The notes under the pieces are model-generated. The model saw only the letters and a program-made list of their open reading frames with translations. It made no database searches and was not told the DNA's origin. The translations under genes and the position numbers were made by a program. Shown one piece after another: positions 8,538 to 17,250 of a stretch of 64,000 nucleotides of DNA. This stretch comes from Taklimakanibacter albus. Lineage in GTDB: Bacteria; Pseudomonadota; Alphaproteobacteria; Rhizobiales; Aestuariivirgaceae. Position 1 is the first letter of the stretch. Each line of letters begins with the position of its first letter. Where the stretch lies: positions 416,390-480,389 of the forward strand of contig NZ_JAENHL010000008.1 in NCBI RefSeq assembly GCF_016595235.1. Reading direction: 5' to 3'.

Positions 8538-8977
8538 GCCATTGCCTCCTGTTGCGGCCGGATGTTCGGTCGTTCGAATGCGGGTCGTGTTTCGAGAATT
8601 TCGCTCTCCTGCGGGAAGAGCGCCCGCAACGCCTTCAGCGCCTCGAAGCTTTTGCCGCTGGTCACCAGGCCGTCGATGAATTTGAGCTCGGCCAGAATGG
8701 CCGGGTTCACGAAGGCCGACAATGACGCGGTATGGAACTGCCGATAGAGCGAGAGGGTTTGCGCCGCCGTCGCCGGATCCATCAAGGTCGTCTGCAGCAC
8801 GAAATAGAGCTGCTTGAGCGGCGTGGTGGCGTCTTCCGCCTGGAGGACGTGGTTCTCGAGTAGAAACGTCGCGCCGTTGAGAAATTCGAGCGATACCCGG
8901 CGGTCGACACGCAAAGCCGCCCCATTGATGAAGATCCGCTCGCCCGGCTGGAGCGATATGCGGATGGAGCTCGTCAT
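8528..8977 (-). CDS. flbT: Flagellin synthesis post-transcriptional regulator FlbT
   Basis: 149 residues. The FlbT fold is recognisable from [19 protein letters not shown] at the N terminus and [15 protein letters not shown] followed by [13 protein letters not shown]. In Caulobacter and Brucella FlbT acts on flagellin mRNA translation or stability together with FlaF. Here it overlaps flaF by 4 bp, which keeps the two regulators in fixed stoichiometry. The single flagellin gene at 20889-21815 is the presumed target. Confidence 0.93.
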   Translation of the reverse strand: MTSSIRISLQPGERIFINGAALRVDRRVSLEFLNGATFLLENHVLQAEDATTPLKQLYFVLQTTLMDPATAAQTLSLYRQFHTASLSAFVNPAILAELKFIDGLVTSGKSFEALKALRALFPQESEILETRPAFERPNIRPQQEAMACK

Positions 8978-9321
8978 TTGAGGCCGTCCCGGATGATCGA
9001 GGAAATATCGATCAGGCCCTTGAAGCTGCGCGCCTTGTCGTCACGGGTGATGTCGGCTTCCTTCAATATCCAGAATCCGATCGAGATCAGATCTGCCCTG
9101 AGCTTTTCGGGCAGATCGTTGCCCGGCTTGGCGAGGTCCTCCAGCAGCAGCGACCAGAGCCGCTGCACATAAAGCAGGGCCTCGAGGGCCGCGATCGACT
9201 GACCTCCCTGCTGGTCGGCCTCTCGCAGGAGCTCGATCGACCGGTCGAGCGCCAACCGCTCGCGGTCCCGCGACGTGGACGCGCCGTCATTGATGATCTC
9301 ACCGTAAGAGAAATGATACAT
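8974..9321 (-). CDS. flaF: Flagellar biosynthesis regulator FlaF
   Basis: 115 residues, helical. Conserved features are the MYHFSYGEI-type start, [13 protein letters not shown] and [11 protein letters not shown]. FlaF is required for flagellin synthesis or secretion and works with FlbT. It lies 21 bp downstream of flgL and overlaps flbT by 4 bp. Confidence 0.93.
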   Translation of the reverse strand: MYHFSYGEIINDGASTSRDRERLALDRSIELLREADQQGGQSIAALEALLYVQRLWSLLLEDLAKPGNDLPEKLRADLISIGFWILKEADITRDDKARSFKGLIDISSIIRDGLK

Positions 9322-9342
9322 TACGCACCCATCATCCGTTCA

Positions 9343-10392
9343 CTAGAGAAAATTCAGCAAAGAGAGCTTCTGGATCCGCCCGGTCAGCGCATAGGCGGTT
9401 TCGATCTGCGACATCAGCGTATTGGCGCGGGTCGCCGCTTCATAAGGATCGACAGCTTCCAGTCCGTTGATCTCCTTGTTCAGGATGTCGGCCTGGAGCG
9501 ACATGCGTTCATTGGCCTGATCGACCATTTCCTGCGCGGTGCCGAGATTTGCCTGAGCCGAGGACGTGGCCCCCATCGCTTCGCCGAGCACCTTCATCGC
9601 CGCGTCGACAACGGTGCGCATCGCTTCCTTGTTGAGATTTTTGATCCCGAGATCGGCGACCATGGTGAAGGCCTGCCCCAGCTTGCGGATGGCGAGCGCA
9701 TTGGCGTTCTCTCCCGTCGCAATGGTCTCGGTGCCGGAGATGCGGCTCTTGGTGTTCTCGCTCGAAGCCTGCGACCAGTCGGCCGTCCAGGCCGGCTCGT
9801 CGAACAAGGCCGCGAATTCATTGTCGAGAAAATCCTGCATGTCGGCGGCCGTGATATTGGCCGCGCCAGGCGATGATTGCGAGACGCCGAAGCGGGTCAT
9901 GAAGGCATCGGCTACTGCCTGGCGGGCCGCCGATTGCGGGGTCGAATAATAGTCGGCAACCGGCCTTTCCTGATTGTTGATGCCGCCGAAGATGTATTCG
10001 CCGTTGACCGTGGTATTGAGGCCGGCAATCAGCGAATTCATCGCCGTTTCGGCGCGCACCTGCGCGATCGACGGATCCGACGTTCCGCTATGCGCGACGG
10101 AGAGGGAATTGAGAAGCTCCTGCCCCGCATTGCGGACATTGGTCAGCACATTCTGGGTCATGTCGAGCCGTGTCTTCACCAGACCGTTGGCGTCGATATT
10201 GCCCTTGAGCCTGGCGAAATCGTGCCGAAAACTGACGGTCTGCGACGTGCGGTGTCCAAGCTCGAGGCCGATATCGGCGTAGCGCCTTGTGCCGACCTCC
10301 TTCTGCGCCTTGAGCAGCTGCAGCTGCAGGTCGGCGATGGAGCGGCGCGAGGATTCCGACATCGAAAGGGTGGAAATGTAGGATGTCTTCAT
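9343..10392 (-). CDS. flgL: Hook-filament junction protein FlgL (HAP3)
   Basis: 349 residues. The N-terminal flagellin-like helix (ISTLSMSESSRRSIADLQ, about 6-23) and C-terminal helix (ISQIETAYALTGRIQKLSLLNFL-like end) pair to form the D0/D1 core. NGEYIFGGINNQERPV in the middle is typical of FlgL. It is exported after FlgK, probably guarded by the FlgN-like chaperone. The gap to flgK is 4 bp. Confidence 0.95.
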   Translation of the reverse strand: MKTSYISTLSMSESSRRSIADLQLQLLKAQKEVGTRRYADIGLELGHRTSQTVSFRHDFARLKGNIDANGLVKTRLDMTQNVLTNVRNAGQELLNSLSVAHSGTSDPSIAQVRAETAMNSLIAGLNTTVNGEYIFGGINNQERPVADYYSTPQSAARQAVADAFMTRFGVSQSSPGAANITAADMQDFLDNEFAALFDEPAWTADWSQASSENTKSRISGTETIATGENANALAIRKLGQAFTMVADLGIKNLNKEAMRTVVDAAMKVLGEAMGATSSAQANLGTAQEMVDQANERMSLQADILNKEINGLEAVDPYEAATRANTLMSQIETAYALTGRIQKLSLLNFL

Positions 10393-10396
10393 GGCG

Positions 10397-11872
10397 TCAT
10401 ACCGTGGCCAGGAGCGTGTCGAACATGGCGTCGATCGTGGCGACGATCTTCGCGGAGGCCTGATAGGAGCGCTCGAGCTCCAGCATGATGCTCATCTCTT
10501 CGTCCAGACTGACGCCGGTCACGTTCGACAGAGCCGAGCTCGCTCGGTTGAAGAGGGTCGTGCTGTATTCGGAATCGCCCGTCGCGGTCTTGCGCGTCTC
10601 CGCGAGCCATCCGGCAGAGGAGGCCGCATATTTGGCCAACGTGACATTCGTGCCGAGCCCCGCCGCCGGGTCGAAACCCTGCGGTGTCGCCAGCGTGTCG
10701 AGCAGCTCACGCAGGCGGCCGCTGAAACCTGCTACGCCAGTGTCATTATATGTGTAGGCCGGATTGCCGGGGCTGGAGATGCCGCCATCACGCAGAAGAT
10801 TGGCATTGCCACCGGCCATCGGATTGACGGTCGCATTCACCTTGATGGAGCCGGCGATCCCCGGAACGACGGCGCTGCCCGGCATGGCCGGGGCGCCCGA
10901 CCAAGTGAAGAGGCCCGGGACGTCCGGCAAGGCAGCCGGTGTGGTCTGATCGCTTTCGCGGAAGGCGACGATGAGCCCGCGGGCCATCTCGTCGAGCTGC
11001 GCCTGATAGGCCGGCGCCAGGTTGTCGCGCACGGCGGCGAATCCCGCCAGGCGGCCCGAATGGGTTTTCATGCCGGCCGTATCGCCGGTGACCGGCACGC
11101 CATCGACATAGACGGCATTGCCCTCCACCCCGCCCGTGAAGGCGCCGGTCGGCTGGAAGGTCACGGCGCGCGCTTTGCTTTCGAACAAGGTCACGCCGCC
11201 ATCGGTATAGACCACGATGTCGTTCTTGCCCCGCGCGACCGTCTTGATCCCGATCTCCTCGGAGAGCTGGGTCAGAATCTGATCGCGCTGATCGAGATAG
11301 TCGCTGAGGTCGCCCGCCGTATCGGTCTGGCTGACGATGATGCTATTGACGTCCTCGAGCCGCGACAACAGCGTGTTGATCCGGTCCACCGAGCTCGCCA
11401 TGTCGGCATCGGCCTGCGCCCTGACACCCTGCACCGTATTGTTCGCGTCATTGAGCGCATTGGCGAGATTGACCGCGCTGGCCACCGCCGAGGTGGCCGC
11501 CGTCACATCATGCGGTGCATTGGCGTAGAGCTGGAGCGCATCGGAGAACTTGCCGATCAAAGCGGAGGGCGAGCGGCCCAGAGCGGGATCATTGACGGTT
11601 TTTTCCAGCGCATTCAGAGCGGCGGCGATCTCCTCATGCATCGTGGCGCGCGACGCGGCGTCGATCTTGGTCGAAAAAAGCACCTTGTCGGTCGACCGCG
11701 TGATCGAGGAGATCTCGACGCCGCTGCCACTGGCAAGCGACGTCACATTGGCGGTGCGGCGCGCATAATAAGGGTCGTTCAGCGCCGAGATATTACGCGA
11801 AATGACCGATGTCTGCCCCGAAACGGCAGCCAGGGCCGAGCGTGCGATATTCAAACCCGCGGACAAACTCAT
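10397..11872 (-). CDS. flgK: Hook-filament junction protein FlgK (HAP1)
   Basis: 491 residues. The N terminus (LSAGLNIARSALAAVSGQ and ISRNISALNDPYYARR) and the C terminus (VSLDEEMSIMLELERSY followed by IDAMFDTLLATV) are the conserved rod-hook-type terminal helices of FlgK. The central part is variable. It joins hook to filament. It lies in the flgE-flgK-flgL series, 41 bp downstream of flgE. Confidence 0.96.
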   Translation of the reverse strand: MSLSAGLNIARSALAAVSGQTSVISRNISALNDPYYARRTANVTSLASGSGVEISSITRSTDKVLFSTKIDAASRATMHEEIAAALNALEKTVNDPALGRSPSALIGKFSDALQLYANAPHDVTAATSAVASAVNLANALNDANNTVQGVRAQADADMASSVDRINTLLSRLEDVNSIIVSQTDTAGDLSDYLDQRDQILTQLSEEIGIKTVARGKNDIVVYTDGGVTLFESKARAVTFQPTGAFTGGVEGNAVYVDGVPVTGDTAGMKTHSGRLAGFAAVRDNLAPAYQAQLDEMARGLIVAFRESDQTTPAALPDVPGLFTWSGAPAMPGSAVVPGIAGSIKVNATVNPMAGGNANLLRDGGISSPGNPAYTYNDTGVAGFSGRLRELLDTLATPQGFDPAAGLGTNVTLAKYAASSAGWLAETRKTATGDSEYSTTLFNRASSALSNVTGVSLDEEMSIMLELERSYQASAKIVATIDAMFDTLLATV

Positions 11873-11913
11873 ATCGTGACGGCTCCCCTGCCCTTATCCA
11901 CTCCCGCGTCCTA

Positions 11914-13176
11914 TCAGCGCTTGAGATTGACCAGGACGTCCATCAATTCCGCGCCGGTCTGGAAGACCTTGGAATTCGCCGTATAGCCGCGCTGGGCGTC
12001 GATCATGGTGGTGAGCTCGGTCGCCATGTCGACGGTCGACTGCTCGAGCGTGTTGGACAGGATGGAGCCGCGGCCGTCGGTGCCGGGGAAGCCGATCTGC
12101 ACGTCGCCCGAGTCCGGCGAGGTGGAGAAGACGTTGCCGGTGAGCTGATTGAGATTGTTCGGGCTCGTGACATCGGCGAGCGGGATCTTGAAGACCGGCA
12201 CCTTGTTGCCATTCGAATAGGTCGCATAGACGACGCCGTCCGCGCCGAAATTGACCTTCTCGACCGCGACCGGCTTGTTGCCGTTCACGATCGCATCATT
12301 GATCGTATAGTCGCCGGCGAACTGGGTGGAGCCGCCCATGTTGATGGTCAGGGTCTGGCCATTGGGAATGTTGACCGACAGCGTCGGCGGATTGGGCGCG
12401 GTCAGCTGGCCGGTCGTGGTGTTGAAGGTGAGATTGGTCGTCGACAACGGGCCACTCGAATAAGGGAAGCCGTTCGGACCGGCCGCCGCCTTGTCGAAGA
12501 CGGTGACCTGCCAGGTGCCGGTGCCGGTCTTGGTCGAATAGACATCGAGAATGACCTCATTGCCGAGATTGTCGTAAGTGACGAGCGAGGTCTTGGCGGT
12601 GTATTCGGTCGAGGCACCGCCGGGCATTACGGACGGCAGGTTGGCCGCGGCGACGGTGTTGGCGTTGGCCGGCAAATTGACGCGGAACTTGCCGTCGGTG
12701 CTCGGATTGGCGCGCATCGCGAGATCATCCAGATTGACGATCTCGAGGCCGGAATAACCATTGGCGACGACATTGATATCGCCATTGGTGATGGGGTAGC
12801 CCATCAGATAGAAGCCGGCGGCATTGACGAGATTGCCGTTGCTGTCGGGAATGAAGGAGCCGGCGCGGGTGAGATAAGGGGTACCGTCGGTATCCGACAC
12901 CACGAAGAAGCCGTTGCCCCTGATAGCAAGATCGGTCGTCGAGGTCGTACCGAGAAGGTTGCCCTGCTGGCTGATCGCGGTGCGCACCGTCGTCTGGACG
13001 CTGCCCGGCGTATAGCTGCTGGGATTGGAATCGATGATGAGCGAGGAGAATTCGGCGAAAGACCGCTTGTAGCCGGTGGTGTTCGAATTCGCGATATTGT
13101 CGGCGACCGCGCTCAGCCGATTGGCCTGCGCCGTCATGCCCGACGTGCTGGTCCGCATCACACCATAGAGGCTCAT
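11914..13176 (-). CDS. flgE: Flagellar hook protein FlgE
   Basis: 420 residues. The rod-hook N-terminal motif SAVADNIANSNTTGYKRS (about 22-39), the FlgE domain with LAIRGNGFFVVSD (about 85-97), and the C-terminal MATELTTMIDAQRGYTANSK then VNLKR are all present. It builds the universal joint between basal body and filament. The 88-bp gap separating it from rem is likely to hold the promoter for flgE-flgK-flgL, plausibly a Rem target. Confidence 0.97.
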   Translation of the reverse strand: MSLYGVMRTSTSGMTAQANRLSAVADNIANSNTTGYKRSFAEFSSLIIDSNPSSYTPGSVQTTVRTAISQQGNLLGTTSTTDLAIRGNGFFVVSDTDGTPYLTRAGSFIPDSNGNLVNAAGFYLMGYPITNGDINVVANGYSGLEIVNLDDLAMRANPSTDGKFRVNLPANANTVAAANLPSVMPGGASTEYTAKTSLVTYDNLGNEVILDVYSTKTGTGTWQVTVFDKAAAGPNGFPYSSGPLSTTNLTFNTTTGQLTAPNPPTLSVNIPNGQTLTINMGGSTQFAGDYTINDAIVNGNKPVAVEKVNFGADGVVYATYSNGNKVPVFKIPLADVTSPNNLNQLTGNVFSTSPDSGDVQIGFPGTDGRGSILSNTLEQSTVDMATELTTMIDAQRGYTANSKVFQTGAELMDVLVNLKR

Positions 13177-13264
13177 GGCCCACTCCCTCGATTGACTGGT
13201 CTCATCTCACGACAGTAGACGCGATCAGACTTGCGTGAAGCTGGCTGCGGCGACGATTGCGTGA

Positions 13265-14023
13265 TCAGCAGGCCATTTCGTCGACAAGCGGATAGGCAAG
13301 GGCCGTCGGCATCTCGTCTTCGAGACTGTCGGTGGCCGCCATTTCAGCGACGGGCTCGGCAATGAGGCGATAGCCCAGATAGCGTTTTGACTCGATCGGG
13401 TCGAAGCCGAGGCGATTGCGCAGCTTCTTGCGCAATTTGCTGATATGGCTCTCGATGACGTTCTCCTGCACGTCCTCGTCGAAGATGCCGTAGATCGAGC
13501 TGAAGATCTGGGCCTTGCTGACGAGACGGCCGCGGCGGCTTACAAGATATTCGAGGATGCGGCGCTCGCGCCGCGGCAGCAGCAGGACCTCTCCCTTGAC
13601 GACCGGATCGCAGCCATTGGAGAAAACGCGGATATCGCCGACATCGGTGTAACCGGCCGCATCTTCGCGGCGGCGGCGTATGGCTTCGACGCGCGCCATG
13701 ATCTCACGGACATGGACCGGCTTGCGCACCACATCGTCGACGCCGGCGGCGAAGATCTTCAACGTCTGCTCAAGGCCGGGATTTTCACTGAGCGCGATGA
13801 CCGGCGCGCGGGTCTTGTTGCGAATCTGCCGGGGATAATCCTCCCGCTCGGCACAGTCGCCGAGGATGAAAGCCTCGACGGCCTCGAGATCGGGCACCGC
13901 GGCGCTTTCCACCCAATTGTTGAAATCGGCCGGGCCGAAGCCCATCGAGGCGATCCCTTCCCTGCCGAAGCTCGCTTCATAGGCCTGCGTCACCATCTGA
14001 CGCTCATCGACAATGATAATCAC
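13265..14023 (-). CDS. rem: Rem/FtcR-type OmpR-family flagellar master regulator
   Basis: 252 residues from a GTG at 14023. An ATG seven codons upstream at 14044 is possible, but GAGGG with good spacing precedes the GTG and Rem/FtcR proteins begin at this point. The receiver domain keeps the acidic pair (D6, E7) and the switch lysine (K98 in VRKPVH). The usual phosphoacceptor Asp is replaced by Glu, about E50 in LEAVEAF. The C-terminal winged-helix DNA-binding domain (about 145-225) contains [16 protein letters not shown] and [20 protein letters not shown], very like Brucella FtcR and Sinorhizobium Rem, which activate flagellar genes. A CtrA-type box lies upstream. Confidence 0.92.
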   Translation of the reverse strand: MIIIVDERQMVTQAYEASFGREGIASMGFGPADFNNWVESAAVPDLEAVEAFILGDCAEREDYPRQIRNKTRAPVIALSENPGLEQTLKIFAAGVDDVVRKPVHVREIMARVEAIRRRREDAAGYTDVGDIRVFSNGCDPVVKGEVLLLPRRERRILEYLVSRRGRLVSKAQIFSSIYGIFDEDVQENVIESHISKLRKKLRNRLGFDPIESKRYLGYRLIAEPVAEMAATDSLEDEMPTALAYPLVDEMAC

Positions 14024-14120
14024 CCGTAGGCCCTCGCGAATCATTAACCATCTTTTCGTAATTGATCGCGAGTCAGGGGGTCAAATACGTGTAAATACTG
14101 AGGGATTCAGGATCGAGAGT

Positions 14121-14135
14121 TTAATGGAATATTAA
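14121..14135. promoter_or_regulatory. CtrA-type box upstream of rem
   Basis: TTAA-N7-TTAA, read as TTAATGGAATATTAA and followed by CC. It is a perfect match to the CtrA consensus, including the TTAACC extension on one side. It lies about 100 bp upstream of the rem GTG start, in a 218-bp spacer whose sequence is otherwise AT-richer than its surroundings. Control of rem by the cell-cycle regulator CtrA is inferred. Confidence 0.6.
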
Positions 14136-14194
14136 CCATAGTCGGTTTCATTCAAACCATCTCGCATTCTTACGTGTCGACAGTCTTTATGTTT

Positions 14195-14240
14195 GCGCAT
14201 CGGCTTGCCCGAAAACCGTAAACACTTTTCGGGCCGATGC
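14195..14240. repeat. Rhizobiales-type short palindromic intergenic repeat, copy 3
   Basis: GCATCGGC and GCCGATGC form the outer arms, and CCCGAAAA with TTTTCGGG the inner arms. It sits immediately after the transglycosylase stop codon, so it may act as the 3' hairpin of the fliF-to-transglycosylase transcript, as copy 2 does after fliQ. Confidence 0.8.
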
Positions 14241-14241
14241 T

Positions 14242-14817
14242 TTACTTGCAAAATTTGCGCGAGTTCGCCGTCCAGGCACCGAAACCGGTGGCCACCATAT
14301 TGGCGATGACCTGACACACATAACGTTTCTGAGCCGGATTGTTGTTGGGCCCGGCATGATAACGCGCCACGGCGAGCGTCCAGCTGCCTTCGCGCTGCCG
14401 CAGCTCTTTCAGAAAACGCGCTGCATATTCGACATTGCGATGCGGCGTCAGCATGTCGTTCACGCTGCGGAATTCGCGGCCGTGATAATAGTGATTGATC
14501 TGCATGCAGCCGAGATCGATGAGCTTCGCGCCGCCGGCACGCGCAACCTGAAATTTGCGGATCGCTTCGGCCGCGCTCGCCGAATAGACCGCCTTCCCCT
14601 CGACATTGAGCGCGTAGGGCTGCAGCGAGCCCTTGCGGCCCGTCTCGGTCAGGCCAACCGCATAAAGAACGCCGAGCGGAACATGATGCTGCTCGGATGC
14701 GCGCAGCATCTCCTGTTCACAGACCGTGGACGGCGTCGATGCCGCGAGCACCGACCCGCTGTCAGAGAAAGACGCCGCGACTATTGCGGCTGCCAGCAGT
14801 GCTCTTGGCGTGATCAT
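14242..14817 (-). CDS. Flagellar-cluster lytic transglycosylase
   Basis: 191 residues from the ATG at 14817 (GGAGCAAGAAGG upstream); the open frame extends further upstream but only inside fliK. A signal peptide covers about residues 1-26. The SLT fold motifs are visible: catalytic E58 in GLTETGRKG, GCMQI (103-107) and ARYHAG (151-156). It cleaves peptidoglycan glycan strands in the periplasm, presumably to let the rod cross the wall, since FlgJ here has no hydrolase domain. It overlaps the fliK 3' end by 56 bp. The equivalent gene occurs between fliK/motD and rem in Sinorhizobium. Confidence 0.88.
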   Translation of the reverse strand: MITPRALLAAAIVAASFSDSGSVLAASTPSTVCEQEMLRASEQHHVPLGVLYAVGLTETGRKGSLQPYALNVEGKAVYSASAAEAIRKFQVARAGGAKLIDLGCMQINHYYHGREFRSVNDMLTPHRNVEYAARFLKELRQREGSWTLAVARYHAGPNNNPAQKRYVCQVIANMVATGFGAWTANSRKFCK

Positions 14818-16057
14818 TGCCTTCTTGCTCCGCGAGATGATCGTCACGATGCGAATACCGAGATTGTCCGGATGAGTTTTCCGAGCCGAAACCCGATCCG
14901 CTCGATGGTCGTTGCTGCCCCTGCCCGCGTGCGTCCTGGCTGCCGGCATCTTGCTGCTGGGGCTGGCCATTGCCGGTCTGCGCTCCGGCGTCGCTCTGCT
15001 GCATCTTCTGCACGGACACGGTGTCGACCGAATAGCCCATCGCCTGCAGCGCATCGGAAAGCCGGCCGGCATTTTCCCTGAGACTCGCGACGGCGTCGTC
15101 GCGCGCCGCCCCGATCCTGAGATCGAGCGCCTTGTCCTTGAGGGCCACGGTCGCGTTGATCATACCGAGCTCATGCGAGCCGAGCTCGACCTTCAATGTC
15201 TTGAGCGGTCCGCCCGGCGCTTTGACCAGCACCGCAGGTGCCAGCGGCTGAGGCCGGCTCGACGCGTCGGGTTCAGGCGGCGCGCCCAGCGGTATGCTGC
15301 CGATCTTCTGGTCGTCGAAGAGGGGTACCGACGATGGCGCGAAGTGGGTTTCCTGGCCAGCCACGCGGATCAAGGTGACGGGTGGCGCGCCGTCCTGGCT
15401 TTTGGACGCCTTATCGGCCGCAGGCGACTCTTCCGTAATCTTGGCGGGCCTCTTCTCGGCGACAACCTCACTGTCGGCGGTCGGCGATGATGAACCGTCG
15501 TCCTGACCAGCCCGTGCGAGATTGACAGGCAAGTCGTCAGCCGACTCTTCGATCAACAGGGGAGCCGCATCTGCCGCCACGGCCTCGATCTTCGGTGGGG
15601 TTTCATCCTTGATGACAGGCTTGACCTCTCTCGTCTCTGCCTGCACGTGCGGCGGGGTAGCCGCCATGACCACGATCGCCGGGATCTCGGCGCGCGGGGT
15701 CGTCGCTTGTGACGGCCGTTCCTCGACCTCAGCGGCGGCGCTGTCGTCGCCGCCATCATCCTCGATCTGAGGTTGCCCGGTGTCCTCCTCGGGTCCAATG
15801 AATTCGGCACCGCCGGCAAGCGCCAGAAAGAGCGCTTCGGGCGTCGCTCGCGGCGATTGCTCCAGGTGATTGTCGGGCGTCTTGGCCTCGGCCTGCTCGG
15901 TCGACGGGTCCTGGACCATGCTTTGCCTGGCGAGAAGGCCTTCGAAATCCGCCAACAGCTTATCCGGGCCCATGCGGGCACTGGATGCCTGGCGTGTGCC
16001 GCGCTGGCCCGGCAGGGCTTGCGTCAGCACCGTCTTCTCGGCGGCTCCATTCATCAT
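14762..16057 (-). CDS. fliK: Hook-length control protein FliK (MotD)
   Basis: 431 residues. A long low-complexity N-terminal region rich in Ala, Glu, Pro and Asp (about 1-270) acts as the molecular ruler. The conserved Flg_hook domain follows (about 285-370; LKVELGSHELGMINATVAL, then ENAGRLSDALQAMGY). A Gln/Ser/Gly-rich tail ends the protein. It measures hook length and switches FlhB specificity. In rhizobia it was first named MotD because it sits after motB and motC, as here. Its start overlaps the motC stop by 4 bp. Confidence 0.9.
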   Translation of the reverse strand: MMNGAAEKTVLTQALPGQRGTRQASSARMGPDKLLADFEGLLARQSMVQDPSTEQAEAKTPDNHLEQSPRATPEALFLALAGGAEFIGPEEDTGQPQIEDDGGDDSAAAEVEERPSQATTPRAEIPAIVVMAATPPHVQAETREVKPVIKDETPPKIEAVAADAAPLLIEESADDLPVNLARAGQDDGSSSPTADSEVVAEKRPAKITEESPAADKASKSQDGAPPVTLIRVAGQETHFAPSSVPLFDDQKIGSIPLGAPPEPDASSRPQPLAPAVLVKAPGGPLKTLKVELGSHELGMINATVALKDKALDLRIGAARDDAVASLRENAGRLSDALQAMGYSVDTVSVQKMQQSDAGAQTGNGQPQQQDAGSQDARGQGQQRPSSGSGFGSENSSGQSRYSHRDDHLAEQEGNDHAKSTAGSRNSRGVFL

Positions 16058-17250
16058 TGCGTCTGCCTCTTCAGAAATTCGTCGGTGCGCGCAATGGCCT
16101 CTTTCACGCGTTCGGTGAGGGCCGCTATGGATTTCGCCTCGTTTTCCATCTCTTTAGCACGCACGGCGCGATCCTCGCGCTCGATGTCCGGAAATGGCGA
16201 CGGTTGCGGCCATTCGCGCAATCGCGTCGCCAATGCCAGGGCATTGCCGAGCAATTGTGAATCTTCCGGCGTCAGCTTCGTGGTGTCGATGGCCTTGAGC
16301 TTCTGCAGCGCCGCATCGAAATCATCGGTGACGATGAGAGAGGCCGCCGCATAGAGGTCGGCGCGGATATTCTCGGACGCCCCGGCGGTCATCGCCAGCT
16401 CCGCGGCGCGGTCGGCGGCGAAGCGCGCCATTTCCGTCTTGCCGGCCAGCAGGGCGCGCTGGGCGATCAGGAGATAGAGCTCGCGGCGATCGGTCGGCGG
16501 CAAGGCTTCGAGGATCTCGGCGATCATGCGCAACCGGCCCGATTTCAGGCTGTAGTCGAGCTTGATCAGCGCCTCGGTGAACTGATTGCGGAAGGCCGTG
16601 GCATAAAGCGATTGCCGGAACCGGGTGAGTTGGTGGCGCGCCAGGCGCTCAAATTTCTCGATATCGCCATCCTGGACGACCGCGGTGACCTCGCGCCGCA
16701 GCGAGGCCTCCTCGACCAGGGTACCGGGCATCAGGAGGCGCGCCAGATCGAGCAGCTGTCCCGCCCGCTTGGGATCGACATCGGCGACCAGCGCCGACTG
16801 GGTAAGGGCGACATAGCCGCCAAGGGCCGTGTCCAGGACGCGCGTGTCGACCGACAGCAGCAGGCCGGCGGCATCCTTGGACCGGCCTTCCGCATAAGCG
16901 AGCGTGCCTTCCGCGAGAGGCAGATCTTCACTCGCAATCGCGCCCTGTTTGATCAATCCCCGCAGCACCGCCGGATCGCCGCCGCTCAGCGCATGGATGA
17001 TCGCGGCGGAGAAATTCTTCCGGTCCCGCCAGGTCTGCATATCGGCGGCCAGGAAACTCTCCGTCATCTGGATCAGGAACTTCTGCTGCGCCGCCTGCGA
17101 GGCCTGGCTGCCGAGGGTGATATTCTCCTGCAGGAATTGGAGCGAGCGCACCATCTCGAAAGGCTGCTGTTTCCGCTGGTCGCCCTGAGCAGGGCCGGCC
17201 AGATAGAGGCTCGCCAGCAAAGCAAGCGCGAGCGGACGGCGGACGATCAC
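16054..17250 (-). CDS. motC: Periplasmic motility protein MotC
   Basis: 398 residues. A signal peptide (about 1-23, LALLASLYLAGPAQG) precedes an all-helical repeat-like domain. The sequence FEMVRSLQFLQENITLGSQ near residue 31 is characteristic of MotC of Rhizobiales. MotC binds MotB in the periplasm and is needed for torque generation; MotE is its chaperone and is encoded at 23939-24481. It overlaps motB and fliK by 4 bp at either end. Confidence 0.93.
   Translation of the reverse strand: MIVRRPLALALLASLYLAGPAQGDQRKQQPFEMVRSLQFLQENITLGSQASQAAQQKFLIQMTESFLAADMQTWRDRKNFSAAIIHALSGGDPAVLRGLIKQGAIASEDLPLAEGTLAYAEGRSKDAAGLLLSVDTRVLDTALGGYVALTQSALVADVDPKRAGQLLDLARLLMPGTLVEEASLRREVTAVVQDGDIEKFERLARHQLTRFRQSLYATAFRNQFTEALIKLDYSLKSGRLRMIAEILEALPPTDRRELYLLIAQRALLAGKTEMARFAADRAAELAMTAGASENIRADLYAAASLIVTDDFDAALQKLKAIDTTKLTPEDSQLLGNALALATRLREWPQPSPFPDIEREDRAVRAKEMENEAKSIAALTERVKEAIARTDEFLKRQTQ

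Noticed and set aside
14044-14051. TTAACCAT as a second CtrA site at the rem start
   Set aside because: Only a half-site; the second TTAA seven bases away is missing.
14818-15072. N-terminal extension of the transglycosylase
   Set aside because: It lies within fliK in another frame, and the signal peptide begins at the ATG at 14817.
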